From the NCBI GenBank assembly GCA_029261925.1, contig JAJDAJ010000111.1, forward strand, positions 1 through 64,000: DNA of 64,000 bases. The letters are read 5' to 3'. The DNA comes from Deltaproteobacteria bacterium (GTDB taxonomy: Bacteria; Myxococcota_A; UBA9160; SZUA-336). Below the pieces are notes generated by a model that worked only from the letters and a program-made list of their open reading frames with translations, had not been told where the DNA came from and ran no database searches. Position numbers and translations under genes: made by a program. This document shows positions 39,898 through 48,007 of the stretch, piece by piece (the stretch's first letter is position 1; each line of letters opens with the position of its first letter).

Positions 39898-42678
39898 ATG
39901 CTGCGGATCCTGCTCGCCACCCTGCTGGTCACCATCGGGGTCGAAGAGAAGGCGGAGCGATCCGTTGCCGAGACGCTGCTCGTGGCCGCGGCACCCGCCG
40001 CGCCTGCTCCTGCCCCGGCCGCGCCCGCACCGCCCGGGCCAGCGCCCGCACCCGCGCTGCCCGACGCCGTGGCCGCGACGGAGCTGGACGAGGCCAGCCA
40101 GCGGCTGCTCGTGGCTGCACGACGCGGCGCGCTCGGAGAGACCATCGCGGCGCTCGGTGCCGGAGCGCGCATCGACGCGCGTGATCCCGATGGCTCCACC
40201 GCGCTGCTGATCGCGGCGCGCGAGGGATTCCCGGTCCTGGTCGACCAGCTGCTGCGCAGCGGCGCGCAGGCCGACGTGATGGACCGTCAGGGTGCGACCG
40301 GCCTGCACCACGCGGCGCGGCGCGGGCAGGTCGAGATCCTCGAGGCGCTCCTCGACGCCGGAGCGCCCGTCGATGTGAGCGACCCCGAGGGCTTCACGCC
40401 GCTGATGGAGGCCGCGCTGCGCGGGCACCTGGCGGCGGCGCGCGCACTGCTCGGCAGCGGTGCTGATCTGGAGCGCGTCAACGAGGCCGGTCTGACGGCC
40501 CTGCAGCTCTGCGCGATCGCGGGCCGCACCCCGATCGCGGAGCTGCTCCTGGGGGCGGGCGCCGACCCCGAGCGCCGCGACCGCGAGGGGCGCAGTGCAC
40601 TGGCCCTGGCGGCGGACGGCGGCAAGACGCGCCTGGTCGAGCGGCTCCTGCTCGAGGGTGCCGACGCCAACGCACTCGACCACGCGGGCATGACCCCGCT
40701 GATGTACGCGGCGCGCGCCGGTCGCATCTACACCACGGCCGTGCTGATCGCCGGCGGTGCCGACGTCTCCCTGACCGATCGCGAGGGTCACAGCGCGCGG
40801 CAGCTCGCCCTCGACGCCGACTACCCGGACGTGGCGAGCATGCTGGCCGACGTCGCCTCACGCATGCGGCCGATCGAGAGGCCCGGAGACCCGCAGCCGG
40901 GTCTTGCGCCCGAGGAGCTGGCGCAGGCTCGCAGCGGCAAGACCGACCTGGTCTCGCTGCTGCTCGCGCACGGGGCCGACGTGAACGCGATCACCGCCGA
41001 GGGCTCGACTGCGCTGATGTACGCCGCGCAGCGCGGACGCGACTCGACCGTGGATCGCCTGATCCGCAGCGGGGCCGAGCTCGACGCCTCGGACAGCGGC
41101 GGCGAGACGGCGCTGACGCGCGCTGCGCGCGAGGGCCACAGCGAGGTGGTGGAGCGCCTGCGCCGCGCCGGAGCCGACATCACGCGGGCCGACCCTTCGT
41201 ACTTCCTGCCGCAGCTCTCCAGCGGCGCCCAGCTGCTGCTGCGCGCGTCGCGCGACGGCGACCACCGGCTCGTGGGCGAGCTGATCGCCAAGGGCGTCGA
41301 TCCGAGCACGGTCGGTCGCACCGGCCAGACTCCGCTGATGGAGGCGGCCCGGGCCGGCGAGCTGCGGACGGTCGAGCTGCTGCTGGCGGGCGGGGCCGAC
41401 GTCAACGTGCAGACCAAGTCGGGTCAGAGCGCGCTGACGCGCGCGGCTGCGGCCGGTGAGGCCGCGGTGATCGAGCTCCTGCTGGAGGCGGGAGCCGCTG
41501 TGGACCTGCCGACGCGCACCGGCATCACGGCGCTGATGTTCGCGGCGCAGGGCGGTCACGGACCGGCCGTGAGCGCGCTGCTGCGCGGCGGGGCCGACGT
41601 CGGGGTGCGCGCCGGGGACGGGCGCTCCGCGATCGTGCGCGCGGCTCGCGAGGGCAACACCCTGATCGTCGAGGCGCTCGTCACGGGCGACAAGAGCCTG
41701 GGTGTGCGCGGCGAGGAGGGCCGCGTGGCCATCGTGCAGGCCGTGCAGGGCGGTCACGCCGAGACGGTGCGCATGCTGCTGCGTGCGGGCGCCGATCCCA
41801 ACGGCACCGATCGCAACGGCAACACGCCGCTGGTCATCGCCGCGCGCGAGGGATACACGAACATCGTGGGTAGCCTGCTCACCGCCGGTGCCGAGCCCGA
41901 CGTGCGCAGCCGCACCGGCCAGACCGCCCTGATGTACGCCGCCGCGCGCGGCCGCGACGTGACCCTGCGCGCGCTGATCGCGGGCGGTGCGAAGGTGGAC
42001 GCGACCAGCGGGACCGGCCAGACGGCGCTGATGTACTCGGCCTGGAAGAACCGGACCAAGGCCCTGAAAACGCTCGTCGAGGCCGGGGCCGATCTCGACC
42101 GCCAGGCGCTCGACGGTCAGACCGCGCTGATGCGCGCGGTGCGCGAGGGCCACGCCGAGGCCGTCCGCATGCTGATCGAGGCCGAGGCGAACCCGAACAT
42201 CTTCGACAACACCGGTGCTGGCGCGCTGATGCTGGCCGCGGCGGGTGGCCACAAGCAGATCGCCCTGATGCTGATCGAGAAGGGCGCCGACGTGAACGCG
42301 CGCACCCGCGATGGCCGCACGCCGCTGATGTACGCCGCCTCGCTGCCGACGCTGTCCGACGGCCGGCGCTCCGAGGACGGCCAGATGGTCGACGGCGCGC
42401 TGATGCGCGCCGCGCGCGACGGGCACACCTCGTTCCTGCGCTCGCTGCTCTCCAGCGGTGCCCGCGCCGACGCGCGCGATCACAACGGCTGGACCGCGCT
42501 GATGCACGCCTCGAGCCAGGGCTTCGGCGACGTGGTGGAGGTGCTGCTCGAGCAGGGCGCGGATCTCGACGCCGCGGCCAACGCCGGCGACACCGCCGAG
42601 TCGATCGCCGCCAGGAGCGGCCACGATACGGTCGTGGACATCCTGAAGCGGCACCGGCGTCGCGCCGACGCCCGCTGA
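39898..42678 (+). CDS. Large ankyrin-repeat protein
   Basis: A 926-residue protein. The start (MLRILLATLLVTIG) is a short hydrophobic segment, possibly a signal peptide or anchor; residues about 30-58 are a Pro/Ala linker; from about 63 to the end the chain is built of roughly 25 ankyrin repeats of 33 residues (G-TAL-AA-G-----LL--GA-----). One spacing break occurs near residues 320-335. Many repeats share LMYAA or LTRAA, so the DNA is internally repetitive. Ankyrin stacks bind proteins; no enzymatic domain is attached. If exported it would be periplasmic or outer-membrane associated. GGAGG precedes the ATG. Confidence 0.92.
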   Translation: MLRILLATLLVTIGVEEKAERSVAETLLVAAAPAAPAPAPAAPAPPGPAPAPALPDAVAATELDEASQRLLVAARRGALGETIAALGAGARIDARDPDGSTALLIAAREGFPVLVDQLLRSGAQADVMDRQGATGLHHAARRGQVEILEALLDAGAPVDVSDPEGFTPLMEAALRGHLAAARALLGSGADLERVNEAGLTALQLCAIAGRTPIAELLLGAGADPERRDREGRSALALAADGGKTRLVERLLLEGADANALDHAGMTPLMYAARAGRIYTTAVLIAGGADVSLTDREGHSARQLALDADYPDVASMLADVASRMRPIERPGDPQPGLAPEELAQARSGKTDLVSLLLAHGADVNAITAEGSTALMYAAQRGRDSTVDRLIRSGAELDASDSGGETALTRAAREGHSEVVERLRRAGADITRADPSYFLPQLSSGAQLLLRASRDGDHRLVGELIAKGVDPSTVGRTGQTPLMEAARAGELRTVELLLAGGADVNVQTKSGQSALTRAAAAGEAAVIELLLEAGAAVDLPTRTGITALMFAAQGGHGPAVSALLRGGADVGVRAGDGRSAIVRAAREGNTLIVEALVTGDKSLGVRGEEGRVAIVQAVQGGHAETVRMLLRAGADPNGTDRNGNTPLVIAAREGYTNIVGSLLTAGAEPDVRSRTGQTALMYAAARGRDVTLRALIAGGAKVDATSGTGQTALMYSAWKNRTKALKTLVEAGADLDRQALDGQTALMRAVREGHAEAVRMLIEAEANPNIFDNTGAGALMLAAAGGHKQIALMLIEKGADVNARTRDGRTPLMYAASLPTLSDGRRSEDGQMVDGALMRAARDGHTSFLRSLLSSGARADARDHNGWTALMHASSQGFGDVVEVLLEQGADLDAAANAGDTAESIAARSGHDTVVDILKRHRRRADAR

Positions 42679-43476
42679 TTGCTCGCCGACGCGCGCGGCC
42701 ACGGCCTGCGCTTCGACGCGCCCCCCGGGCGCGTGGTCTCGCTGGTGCCCTCGTGGACCGAGGCCCTGTTCGCGCTCGGGCGCGGCGGGCACGTGGTCGG
42801 GGCGACCGACTACTGCGTGCACCCCTCCGGTCCCCTGAGCGGCGTGCCCCGCGTGGGCGGGACCAAGAACCCCTCGCTCGAGCGGATCGCGGCCCTGCGC
42901 CCGGACCTCGTGCTGGCCAATCGCGAGGAGAACCGGCGTCGCGATGTGGAGCGGCTCGAGGCCCGGGGCATCCGCGTCTGGGTCAGCTACCCGCGTGGCG
43001 TGCAGGAGGCCTTGCGCGACCTCCGCGGGCTGGGCGAGATCCTCGACGCCGCGGCGGCGGCTGGCCGCATCGCCGCCGAGGTCGAGGCGGCGCTGGCGCG
43101 CGCGGCCGCGCGGGCGCGACCGGTGCGCTACGCCGCGCTGGTGTGGTACGACCCGTTCATGCTGGTCGGCCCCGATACCTTCGCGGACGACCTGCTGGGC
43201 CACTGCGGGGGCGTCAATCCGCTGGGCGATGCGTGTGGGCGCTATCCGCGCGTCACGCGCGAGGTGCTGCTGGCGCTCGATCCCGAGGTCGTGCTGCTCC
43301 CGACCGAGCCGTATGCCTTCGGCGCGGCCGAGCGCGCGGAGCTGCTCGCCCTCGACTGGCGGCCGGCGCGGGAGTCGCGCGTGCACATCGTGGAGGGCGA
43401 GCTGCTGAGCTGGTACGGCCCGCGGATGGCGCGCGCCCTCGACACGTTCTCCGAGCTGCTGCATGGGCCTGCCTGA
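42679..43476 (+). CDS. BtuF-like helical-backbone metal receptor, apparently cytoplasmic
   Basis: A 265-residue type III periplasmic-binding-protein fold: RVVSLVPSWTEALFALG, VVGATDYCVHP, the long backbone helix (VEAALARAAARARP) and the second lobe with GGVNPLGD and LLALDPEVVLLPTEP. Homologues bind cobalamin or Fe-siderophores for ABC importers. Here no signal peptide is present and no transporter gene is adjacent. The start is TTG directly after the ankyrin stop. It may be a cytoplasmic relative with another ligand. It overlaps the next gene by 14 nt. Confidence 0.78.
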   Translation: MLADARGHGLRFDAPPGRVVSLVPSWTEALFALGRGGHVVGATDYCVHPSGPLSGVPRVGGTKNPSLERIAALRPDLVLANREENRRRDVERLEARGIRVWVSYPRGVQEALRDLRGLGEILDAAAAAGRIAAEVEAALARAAARARPVRYAALVWYDPFMLVGPDTFADDLLGHCGGVNPLGDACGRYPRVTREVLLALDPEVVLLPTEPYAFGAAERAELLALDWRPARESRVHIVEGELLSWYGPRMARALDTFSELLHGPA

Positions 43477-44224
43477 GCTCCGCGGGCGCACCGCGGTCGT
43501 CACCGGGGCCAGCCGCGGCCTCGGCGCGGGCCTGGCGCGCGCCTTTGCCGCGCACGGGCTGCAGCTGGGCCTGTGCGCGCGCGGCCCGATCGAGGCGCCC
43601 GGCGCGGCGCTGGTCGAGTCGCTCGACGTGCGCGACCTGGAGGCACTGCGGGGCTTCGCCGCGCGCGTCGGCGAGCGCTTCGGCCACATCGACCTCTGGG
43701 TGGGCAACGCGGGCGTGCTCGCGCCGATCGGACCCCTGCGCGACGTTCCGCCCGCGGCCTGGCGCGAGAACGTCGAGATCAACCTGATCGGCGTGTTCAA
43801 CGGCGCCCGGGCCTACCTGGAGCAGCTGCGCGCGCATCCCGGTCCCGGCGTGCTGATCCACGTGTCCTCGGGCGCTGCCCGGCGCGGCTATGCGGGCTGG
43901 AGCGCCTACTGCGCGGCCAAGGCCGGCGTCGATCGCCTGACCGAGAGCCTGCAGCTCGAGGAGGCCGCGAGTGGTCTGCGCTGCCACGCCGTGTCTCCCG
44001 GGCTCGTCGACACCGACATGCAGGCCGAGATCCGCGCGACCGAACCAGATCGCTTCCCGGAGGTCGGCCGCTTCATCGAGGCCAAGCGCAGCGGCGCCTT
44101 CAACACGCCGGACTTCGTCGCCCGCCACCTGCTCGAGATCGCCTTCGATCCCGATCGCGCGGAGCCGGTGGTCTGCTCACTCCCCCGCCCCGATCCCCCG
44201 ACGCCGGCGGGCCGCTCGGCCTGA
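43463..44224 (+). CDS. Short-chain dehydrogenase/reductase
   Basis: A 253-residue classical SDR. The cofactor motif TGASRGLGAGLA, the NAG motif in WVGNAGVL, catalytic Ser in HVSSGAARRG and the YCAAKAG Tyr/Lys pair are intact. After the TGAS motif the chain lacks the usual Arg/Asp pair in an easy-to-read place, so NAD versus NADP is not called. It overlaps the receptor-like gene by 14 nt, suggesting coupled expression. Substrate unknown. Confidence 0.9.
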   Translation: MGLPELRGRTAVVTGASRGLGAGLARAFAAHGLQLGLCARGPIEAPGAALVESLDVRDLEALRGFAARVGERFGHIDLWVGNAGVLAPIGPLRDVPPAAWRENVEINLIGVFNGARAYLEQLRAHPGPGVLIHVSSGAARRGYAGWSAYCAAKAGVDRLTESLQLEEAASGLRCHAVSPGLVDTDMQAEIRATEPDRFPEVGRFIEAKRSGAFNTPDFVARHLLEIAFDPDRAEPVVCSLPRPDPPTPAGRSA

Positions 44225-44272
44225 TTCGCTTCCCGCCGCGCGGCAATCCGCCGCCGGGCGCTCGGTACGGAC

Positions 44273-45334
44273 TCAGGCCCCGAAGGCCGTCCCGCAGCGC
44301 GCACAGAAGCGGGCGTCGGCGCCGTTGGCCTGGCTGCAGCTGCCGCAGGTCTTGGTCCCGCCCTGCCTTGCGCCGCAGCCGGGGCAGAAGTTCGCGCCGG
44401 TGGGCACGCCCTGGCCGCAGCTGGTGCAGTGCGCGCCGGCCGCGGCACCGCCCGCCGTCCCGGTCAGCGCCTGCGAGACCATCCCCGCCATGCCGCCCCC
44501 GATGCCGATGCCCGCGCCGATGCCCAGCCCCGCACCCATCAGGCCGGCGCTGCCACCATCGCCTCCGCCCTCGCCGCCTCCGCTGGCGGCCTGCTCGAGC
44601 GCGTGACCGGCCTGGTAGCGCATGAAGCCGTCGAGGTTACCGATCGCCGACATGCCCGAGCGCTTGTCGATCATCTCCTGCACGTGATCGGGCGGGGAGA
44701 TCGACAGGATCTTGAAGTCGCTGACCGTCACGCCGTACTTCTCGAAGTCCGAGATCAGGTGTGCCTTGATGCCCGCGGAGAGCTCGTTGTAGAACTGCGC
44801 CAGGTCGAGGATCGTGCCGAGGTGCTGGCCGAGAAAGTCGGCGACCTGGGTCACGATGAAGTTCCGGAAGAAGTCGCTCACCGACTCCGTGCCGAACGTG
44901 CTGACGGTCGCCGCGAGGGTGTTCACGAAGACCTGGGGATTGGCGATCCGGAACGAGTACATGCCGAAGGCGCGCAGGCGCACCATCTGGAGCTCCGAGT
45001 CCCGGAACAGGATCGGCTCCATCGTGCCCCACTTCTGGTTGGGGAACGTCTTCATGTTCACGAAGACGCACTCGGCGCGGAACGGGCTGTCGAAGCCGGT
45101 CGGCAGCGAGAGCAGCTTGGTGAGCAGCGGCACGTTCAGCGTCGAGAGCGTGTGCCGACCCGCGGCGAAGGTGTCGAGCGCGCGCCCGTCGCGGAAGAAC
45201 ACCGCACTCTGGCTCTCGCGCACGATGAGCTGGGCGCCGAGCTTGATGTCGGCCGAGCCCTGCTCCGGGAAGCGTCCGATGATCTGGTCTTCCCCCATGT
45301 CGGGGAGCTCGATGACCTCGATGAACTGTGACAC
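44273..45334 (-). CDS. SPFH-domain protein with C-terminal zinc ribbons (YdjI-like)
   Basis: A 353-residue protein of the family annotated as 'virion core protein, LSDV homologue' / YdjI. An SPFH (band-7 like) domain covers residues about 20-230 (SQSAVFFRDGRAL, AGRHTLST, LRAFGMYSFRI, DFEKYGVTVSDFKILSI). A Gly-rich linker follows, then two zinc-ribbon units (HCTSCGQ ... FCPGCGARQ and TCGSCSQ ... FCARCGTAF). In B. subtilis YdjI is encoded with PspA and the zinc-ribbon protein YdjG in envelope stress. GTG start with AGGAGG upstream, 2 nt after the coiled-coil gene. Confidence 0.87.
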   Translation of the reverse strand: MSQFIEVIELPDMGEDQIIGRFPEQGSADIKLGAQLIVRESQSAVFFRDGRALDTFAAGRHTLSTLNVPLLTKLLSLPTGFDSPFRAECVFVNMKTFPNQKWGTMEPILFRDSELQMVRLRAFGMYSFRIANPQVFVNTLAATVSTFGTESVSDFFRNFIVTQVADFLGQHLGTILDLAQFYNELSAGIKAHLISDFEKYGVTVSDFKILSISPPDHVQEMIDKRSGMSAIGNLDGFMRYQAGHALEQAASGGGEGGGDGGSAGLMGAGLGIGAGIGIGGGMAGMVSQALTGTAGGAAAGAHCTSCGQGVPTGANFCPGCGARQGGTKTCGSCSQANGADARFCARCGTAFGA

Positions 45335-45336
45335 GG

Positions 45337-45822
45337 TCAGGCCTCCTGGAGCCCGAGGATCGCGTGCTCGCGACCGCGCAGGGCCTCGCTGATCTGTCGG
45401 ATCTCGGCGCGAAGCTCGTCGAGGGGCGCGCCGCCCGTCCCGGCGTCCACGGTCGCGTCGATGCGCTCGACGAGCGCGGCATCGCGCTCGTGGAGCGCGT
45501 GGAGCAGCGCGGGGTCGTCCCACTTGACCTCGTCGAAGAAGCCCGCGTGACCGCGGTCGCTGTGGCGCAGCTCGTTGCGCAGCTTCTCGACCTGGTTCAC
45601 CAGCTCCTGCCATGTGTCCATCTGCTCCAGGGGAGCCTGCTTGGTCGCGTCGTGCAGGTGCGAGATCAGCGTCTCGAGCCGCTGCACGCCCCAGTCCCGC
45701 ACCACGCGGTCGGCCTCGCGCCGCCCCTCGCGCTCGCGATAGCCGCGGAAGCCGGGGATGCGCTGCACCAGGCGCTCGAGCGCGTTGCGCTGCTGCTCGA
45801 TGCGCTCGCGGACGTCGGTCAT
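45337..45822 (-). CDS. Helical coiled-coil protein of the SPFH module
   Basis: A 161-residue, highly charged, all-helical protein without signal peptide or membrane segment. The N-terminal segment IPGFRGYREREGRREADRVVRDW is its best landmark; similar 'GYREKE-RREAD' proteins occur next to SPFH/zinc-ribbon genes in other bacteria, as far as I recall. Strong GGAGG before the ATG at 45822. It lies 2 nt from the SPFH gene and is probably a structural partner. Confidence 0.7.
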   Translation of the reverse strand: MTDVRERIEQQRNALERLVQRIPGFRGYREREGRREADRVVRDWGVQRLETLISHLHDATKQAPLEQMDTWQELVNQVEKLRNELRHSDRGHAGFFDEVKWDDPALLHALHERDAALVERIDATVDAGTGGAPLDELRAEIRQISEALRGREHAILGLQEA

Positions 45823-45919
45823 CGGGGCCACCTCCGGCGCCGGCAGCGAACGTGCAGCGTCAGCGCTGCCCAGGGCCGGCTCAGGCGGACTTCGGCCCCG
45901 TGCCCGGCCGACTTGAGAC

Positions 45920-47536
45920 TCAGCCGCGCAGCCCGAACGAGCGGGTGACGCGCGGGGCATCGACGTCGCTGCGCAGGGCCGCGGCGGAGACGTCGCGCAG
46001 ACCGCCTCCCGGGCACCAGCGACCGTTCCGGAGCGGGACGGGCAGCGCGACCAGCCCGGCCTCGCCCAGCTCCAGGTCCGCGCCGGAGATCGCCTCGCGG
46101 AAGCTGCGGCCATTGAGGCGCCGCGTGCTCTGCGCATCGTGCAGGGCGAGCAGGGCGAACGGCGCCAGGTCGGCCGCCGCCCGGCGGTCCACCTCCGTCC
46201 CGAGCATGCACGCCCCCGGGACCACGGTGGTGCGGTCCCCGCCCAGGCGCGGCTGGCGCCAGCTCGCCCAGGCCACGAGCGCGGCGAAGGCGTCGTCGAG
46301 CTCGCGGGTGCCGTGGACGTGGCGCGCCGGCAGGTAGAGCCGCGCCTCGGCGGGGTCCTGCTCGCGGTGCGCCAGGGCTGCCGGCTGGGGCGAGATCTGC
46401 TCGAGCCAGTCCCAGATCCGGGTGCAGCTGCCGCGGGCGGTGGTGATACGGAACGGGAAGGACCAGAAGGGCAGGTAGAGCCACTCCGTGCCCGGCTGCG
46501 GGGTCGCCTCGCCCAGGCCGTACGCCAGCCGGCTCAGGCCCTTGGGGGCGATCTCGACGGCGCTGCGGCAGGTGGGGCAGAAGGCGATGCGCTCGGACTC
46601 GGCCAGCGCGAGCTCCCAGCCGCAGTTCGGGCACTCCGAGGCGATGGCGGCGATCTCGGGCCGGGGCAGCACCGAGGCTGCGGGCCGCGTGGGCAGGGAG
46701 CGATAGGCGGTGGCCTCGTCGGGCTCGAGGACCGCGGCCACGCCGCCGAACTGCCGGTCCAGCAGGTAGTGCTCGTCGCGGCCGTCGTTGAGCACGTGCG
46801 TGTAGGTGAAGTGCTTGTACGCCAGGATGCGGCGCTCGTGCCACGCCGCGTCGATGCGCGAGATGATCTGCGTGCCCGGCCGGATCCGCGTGCGCGAGCG
46901 CACGGCCAGGGGCCGCGCGTCGCCACCGACCGGGACGACCTCCAGGAAGCGCCCGCCGGAGAGCTCCAGGTGCCTCTGTGTGACCAGCTGCAGGCCCATG
47001 CCGCGGATCTTGAGCCCCACGTCGCGCAGGTTGAACGACGGGTCGTAGCGCCGCTCCAGGTCCTCGGTGCGGAAGCACTGGATGAACGACTCCTTGGCAT
47101 CGCGGCGGCGCCCGAGCACCCCCTGCACGATGGTCTGCTCGTGGATCTCGTAGGGCGCGAAGAAGTCCAGCGCCTCGACCACGTGCATCGATTCGAGCAG
47201 CTGCGCGCGGTGGCGCTCGACGTGACCCTCGAGCAGCGCGGGAAGCTCGAGCTCCAGCTCGCCCTCGACGCCGGCGCGGGGCATCAGGCGGCTCCGGAAG
47301 TCCTCGACCGCGCGGCGCACGATCGGCAGCCGCGGGTCGGGGTCGACCGGCATGTCGGCCACCACGAACACGGCGTCGCCGAACTCCCGGGCCGAGACCA
47401 GCAGCGAGCCGCAGAACTCGCAGCGGTGACTGTGGTCCCAGAGCCCGGCCTCGAAGGGTGCGCCGCACTCCGGGCAGGTTCCCTCGATCCGCAGTGCGGC
47501 CACGGGCGCTTCGTGCGTCGGCATCGCGGGCGACAT
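45920..47536 (-). CDS. Large zinc-ribbon protein of the SPFH module (YdjG-like)
   Basis: A 538-residue soluble protein. It starts with a zinc ribbon (CPECG at about residue 21 ... CEFCG at about 39) and has a second one near residues 300-322 (CPNCG ... CPTCRS). Between and after are beta-rich segments (LYLPFWSFPFRI, LYLPARHVHG). No transmembrane helix is obvious, unlike B. subtilis YdjG. It lies 97 nt upstream of the coiled-coil gene on the same strand. Two in-frame ATGs are possible (47536, 47524); 47536 has a weak GGTGA. Function unknown; membrane-stress role inferred from the neighbours. Confidence 0.7.
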   Translation of the reverse strand: MSPAMPTHEAPVAALRIEGTCPECGAPFEAGLWDHSHRCEFCGSLLVSAREFGDAVFVVADMPVDPDPRLPIVRRAVEDFRSRLMPRAGVEGELELELPALLEGHVERHRAQLLESMHVVEALDFFAPYEIHEQTIVQGVLGRRRDAKESFIQCFRTEDLERRYDPSFNLRDVGLKIRGMGLQLVTQRHLELSGGRFLEVVPVGGDARPLAVRSRTRIRPGTQIISRIDAAWHERRILAYKHFTYTHVLNDGRDEHYLLDRQFGGVAAVLEPDEATAYRSLPTRPAASVLPRPEIAAIASECPNCGWELALAESERIAFCPTCRSAVEIAPKGLSRLAYGLGEATPQPGTEWLYLPFWSFPFRITTARGSCTRIWDWLEQISPQPAALAHREQDPAEARLYLPARHVHGTRELDDAFAALVAWASWRQPRLGGDRTTVVPGACMLGTEVDRRAAADLAPFALLALHDAQSTRRLNGRSFREAISGADLELGEAGLVALPVPLRNGRWCPGGGLRDVSAAALRSDVDAPRVTRSFGLRG

Positions 47537-47565
47537 CGGCGTCACCCGCGCCGAACTTGGGCTGC

Positions 47566-47571
47566 TACCCT
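47566..47571 (+). promoter_or_regulatory. Candidate -10, leaderless start of 47580 gene
   Basis: TACCCT ends 8 nt before the ATG at 47580; no ribosome binding site is present. Confidence 0.4.
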
Positions 47572-47579
47572 GGCCCGGC

Positions 47580-47990
47580 ATGCGCGCCGCCGGCATCGTA
47601 CTCGCCTGTCTGCTCGGGCTCGCCGTCGTCGTCGGCGGCTGGCTGGCCAGCCGCGAGCGGATCGTGCTGCGCACCAACCTCTACGCCCCGCAGGTCAACG
47701 AGACCGCGCTCTGGGCGGCGCGCGAGGGTCTGAACCTCTGGGTCGAGGCCCCGAGCGCCGAGGCGGACTGGTACCGGCAGCTCCTCGACGATCCGCTGGT
47801 CGAGGTGCGCGAGCGCGGCCGGACCCTGCGCTTCCTGGCCGAGCCGGCACCGCACGCGGGCGCACACCTGCGCCGGCTGCGCCGTAGCCAGCACGGCTGG
47901 GCCGACGTGGCGCTGAGCCCGCTGCGGGATCCGGAGCGCGGCGTGCCGGTGCGCCTCAGGCGCATGCCCGCCGGCGGACACCGCGCCTGA
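47580..47990 (+). CDS. Small membrane-anchored protein, weakly nitroreductase (PNPOx)-like
   Basis: A 136-residue protein with one N-terminal transmembrane helix (MRAAGIVLACLLGLAVVVGGWLA, shortened here in meaning to residues 1-23) and a short soluble domain. DWYRQLLDDPLVEVRERGRTLRF is reminiscent of the deazaflavin-dependent nitroreductase/PNPOx fold, in which a Trp-Tyr-x-Asn-Leu helix precedes a beta strand, but the cofactor residues are not evident. I treat the function as unknown. It is divergent from the zinc-ribbon gene and convergent with the carboxylase gene. Confidence 0.6.
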   Translation: MRAAGIVLACLLGLAVVVGGWLASRERIVLRTNLYAPQVNETALWAAREGLNLWVEAPSAEADWYRQLLDDPLVEVRERGRTLRFLAEPAPHAGAHLRRLRRSQHGWADVALSPLRDPERGVPVRLRRMPAGGHRA

Positions 47991-48007
47991 GCGCGCTGCC
48001 GCCGGTC

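Noticed and set aside
40858-43800. 980-codon frame antisense to the ankyrin gene
   Set aside because: Its apparent repeats are just the antisense of ankyrin repeats; no independent signal, ribosome binding site or family motif.
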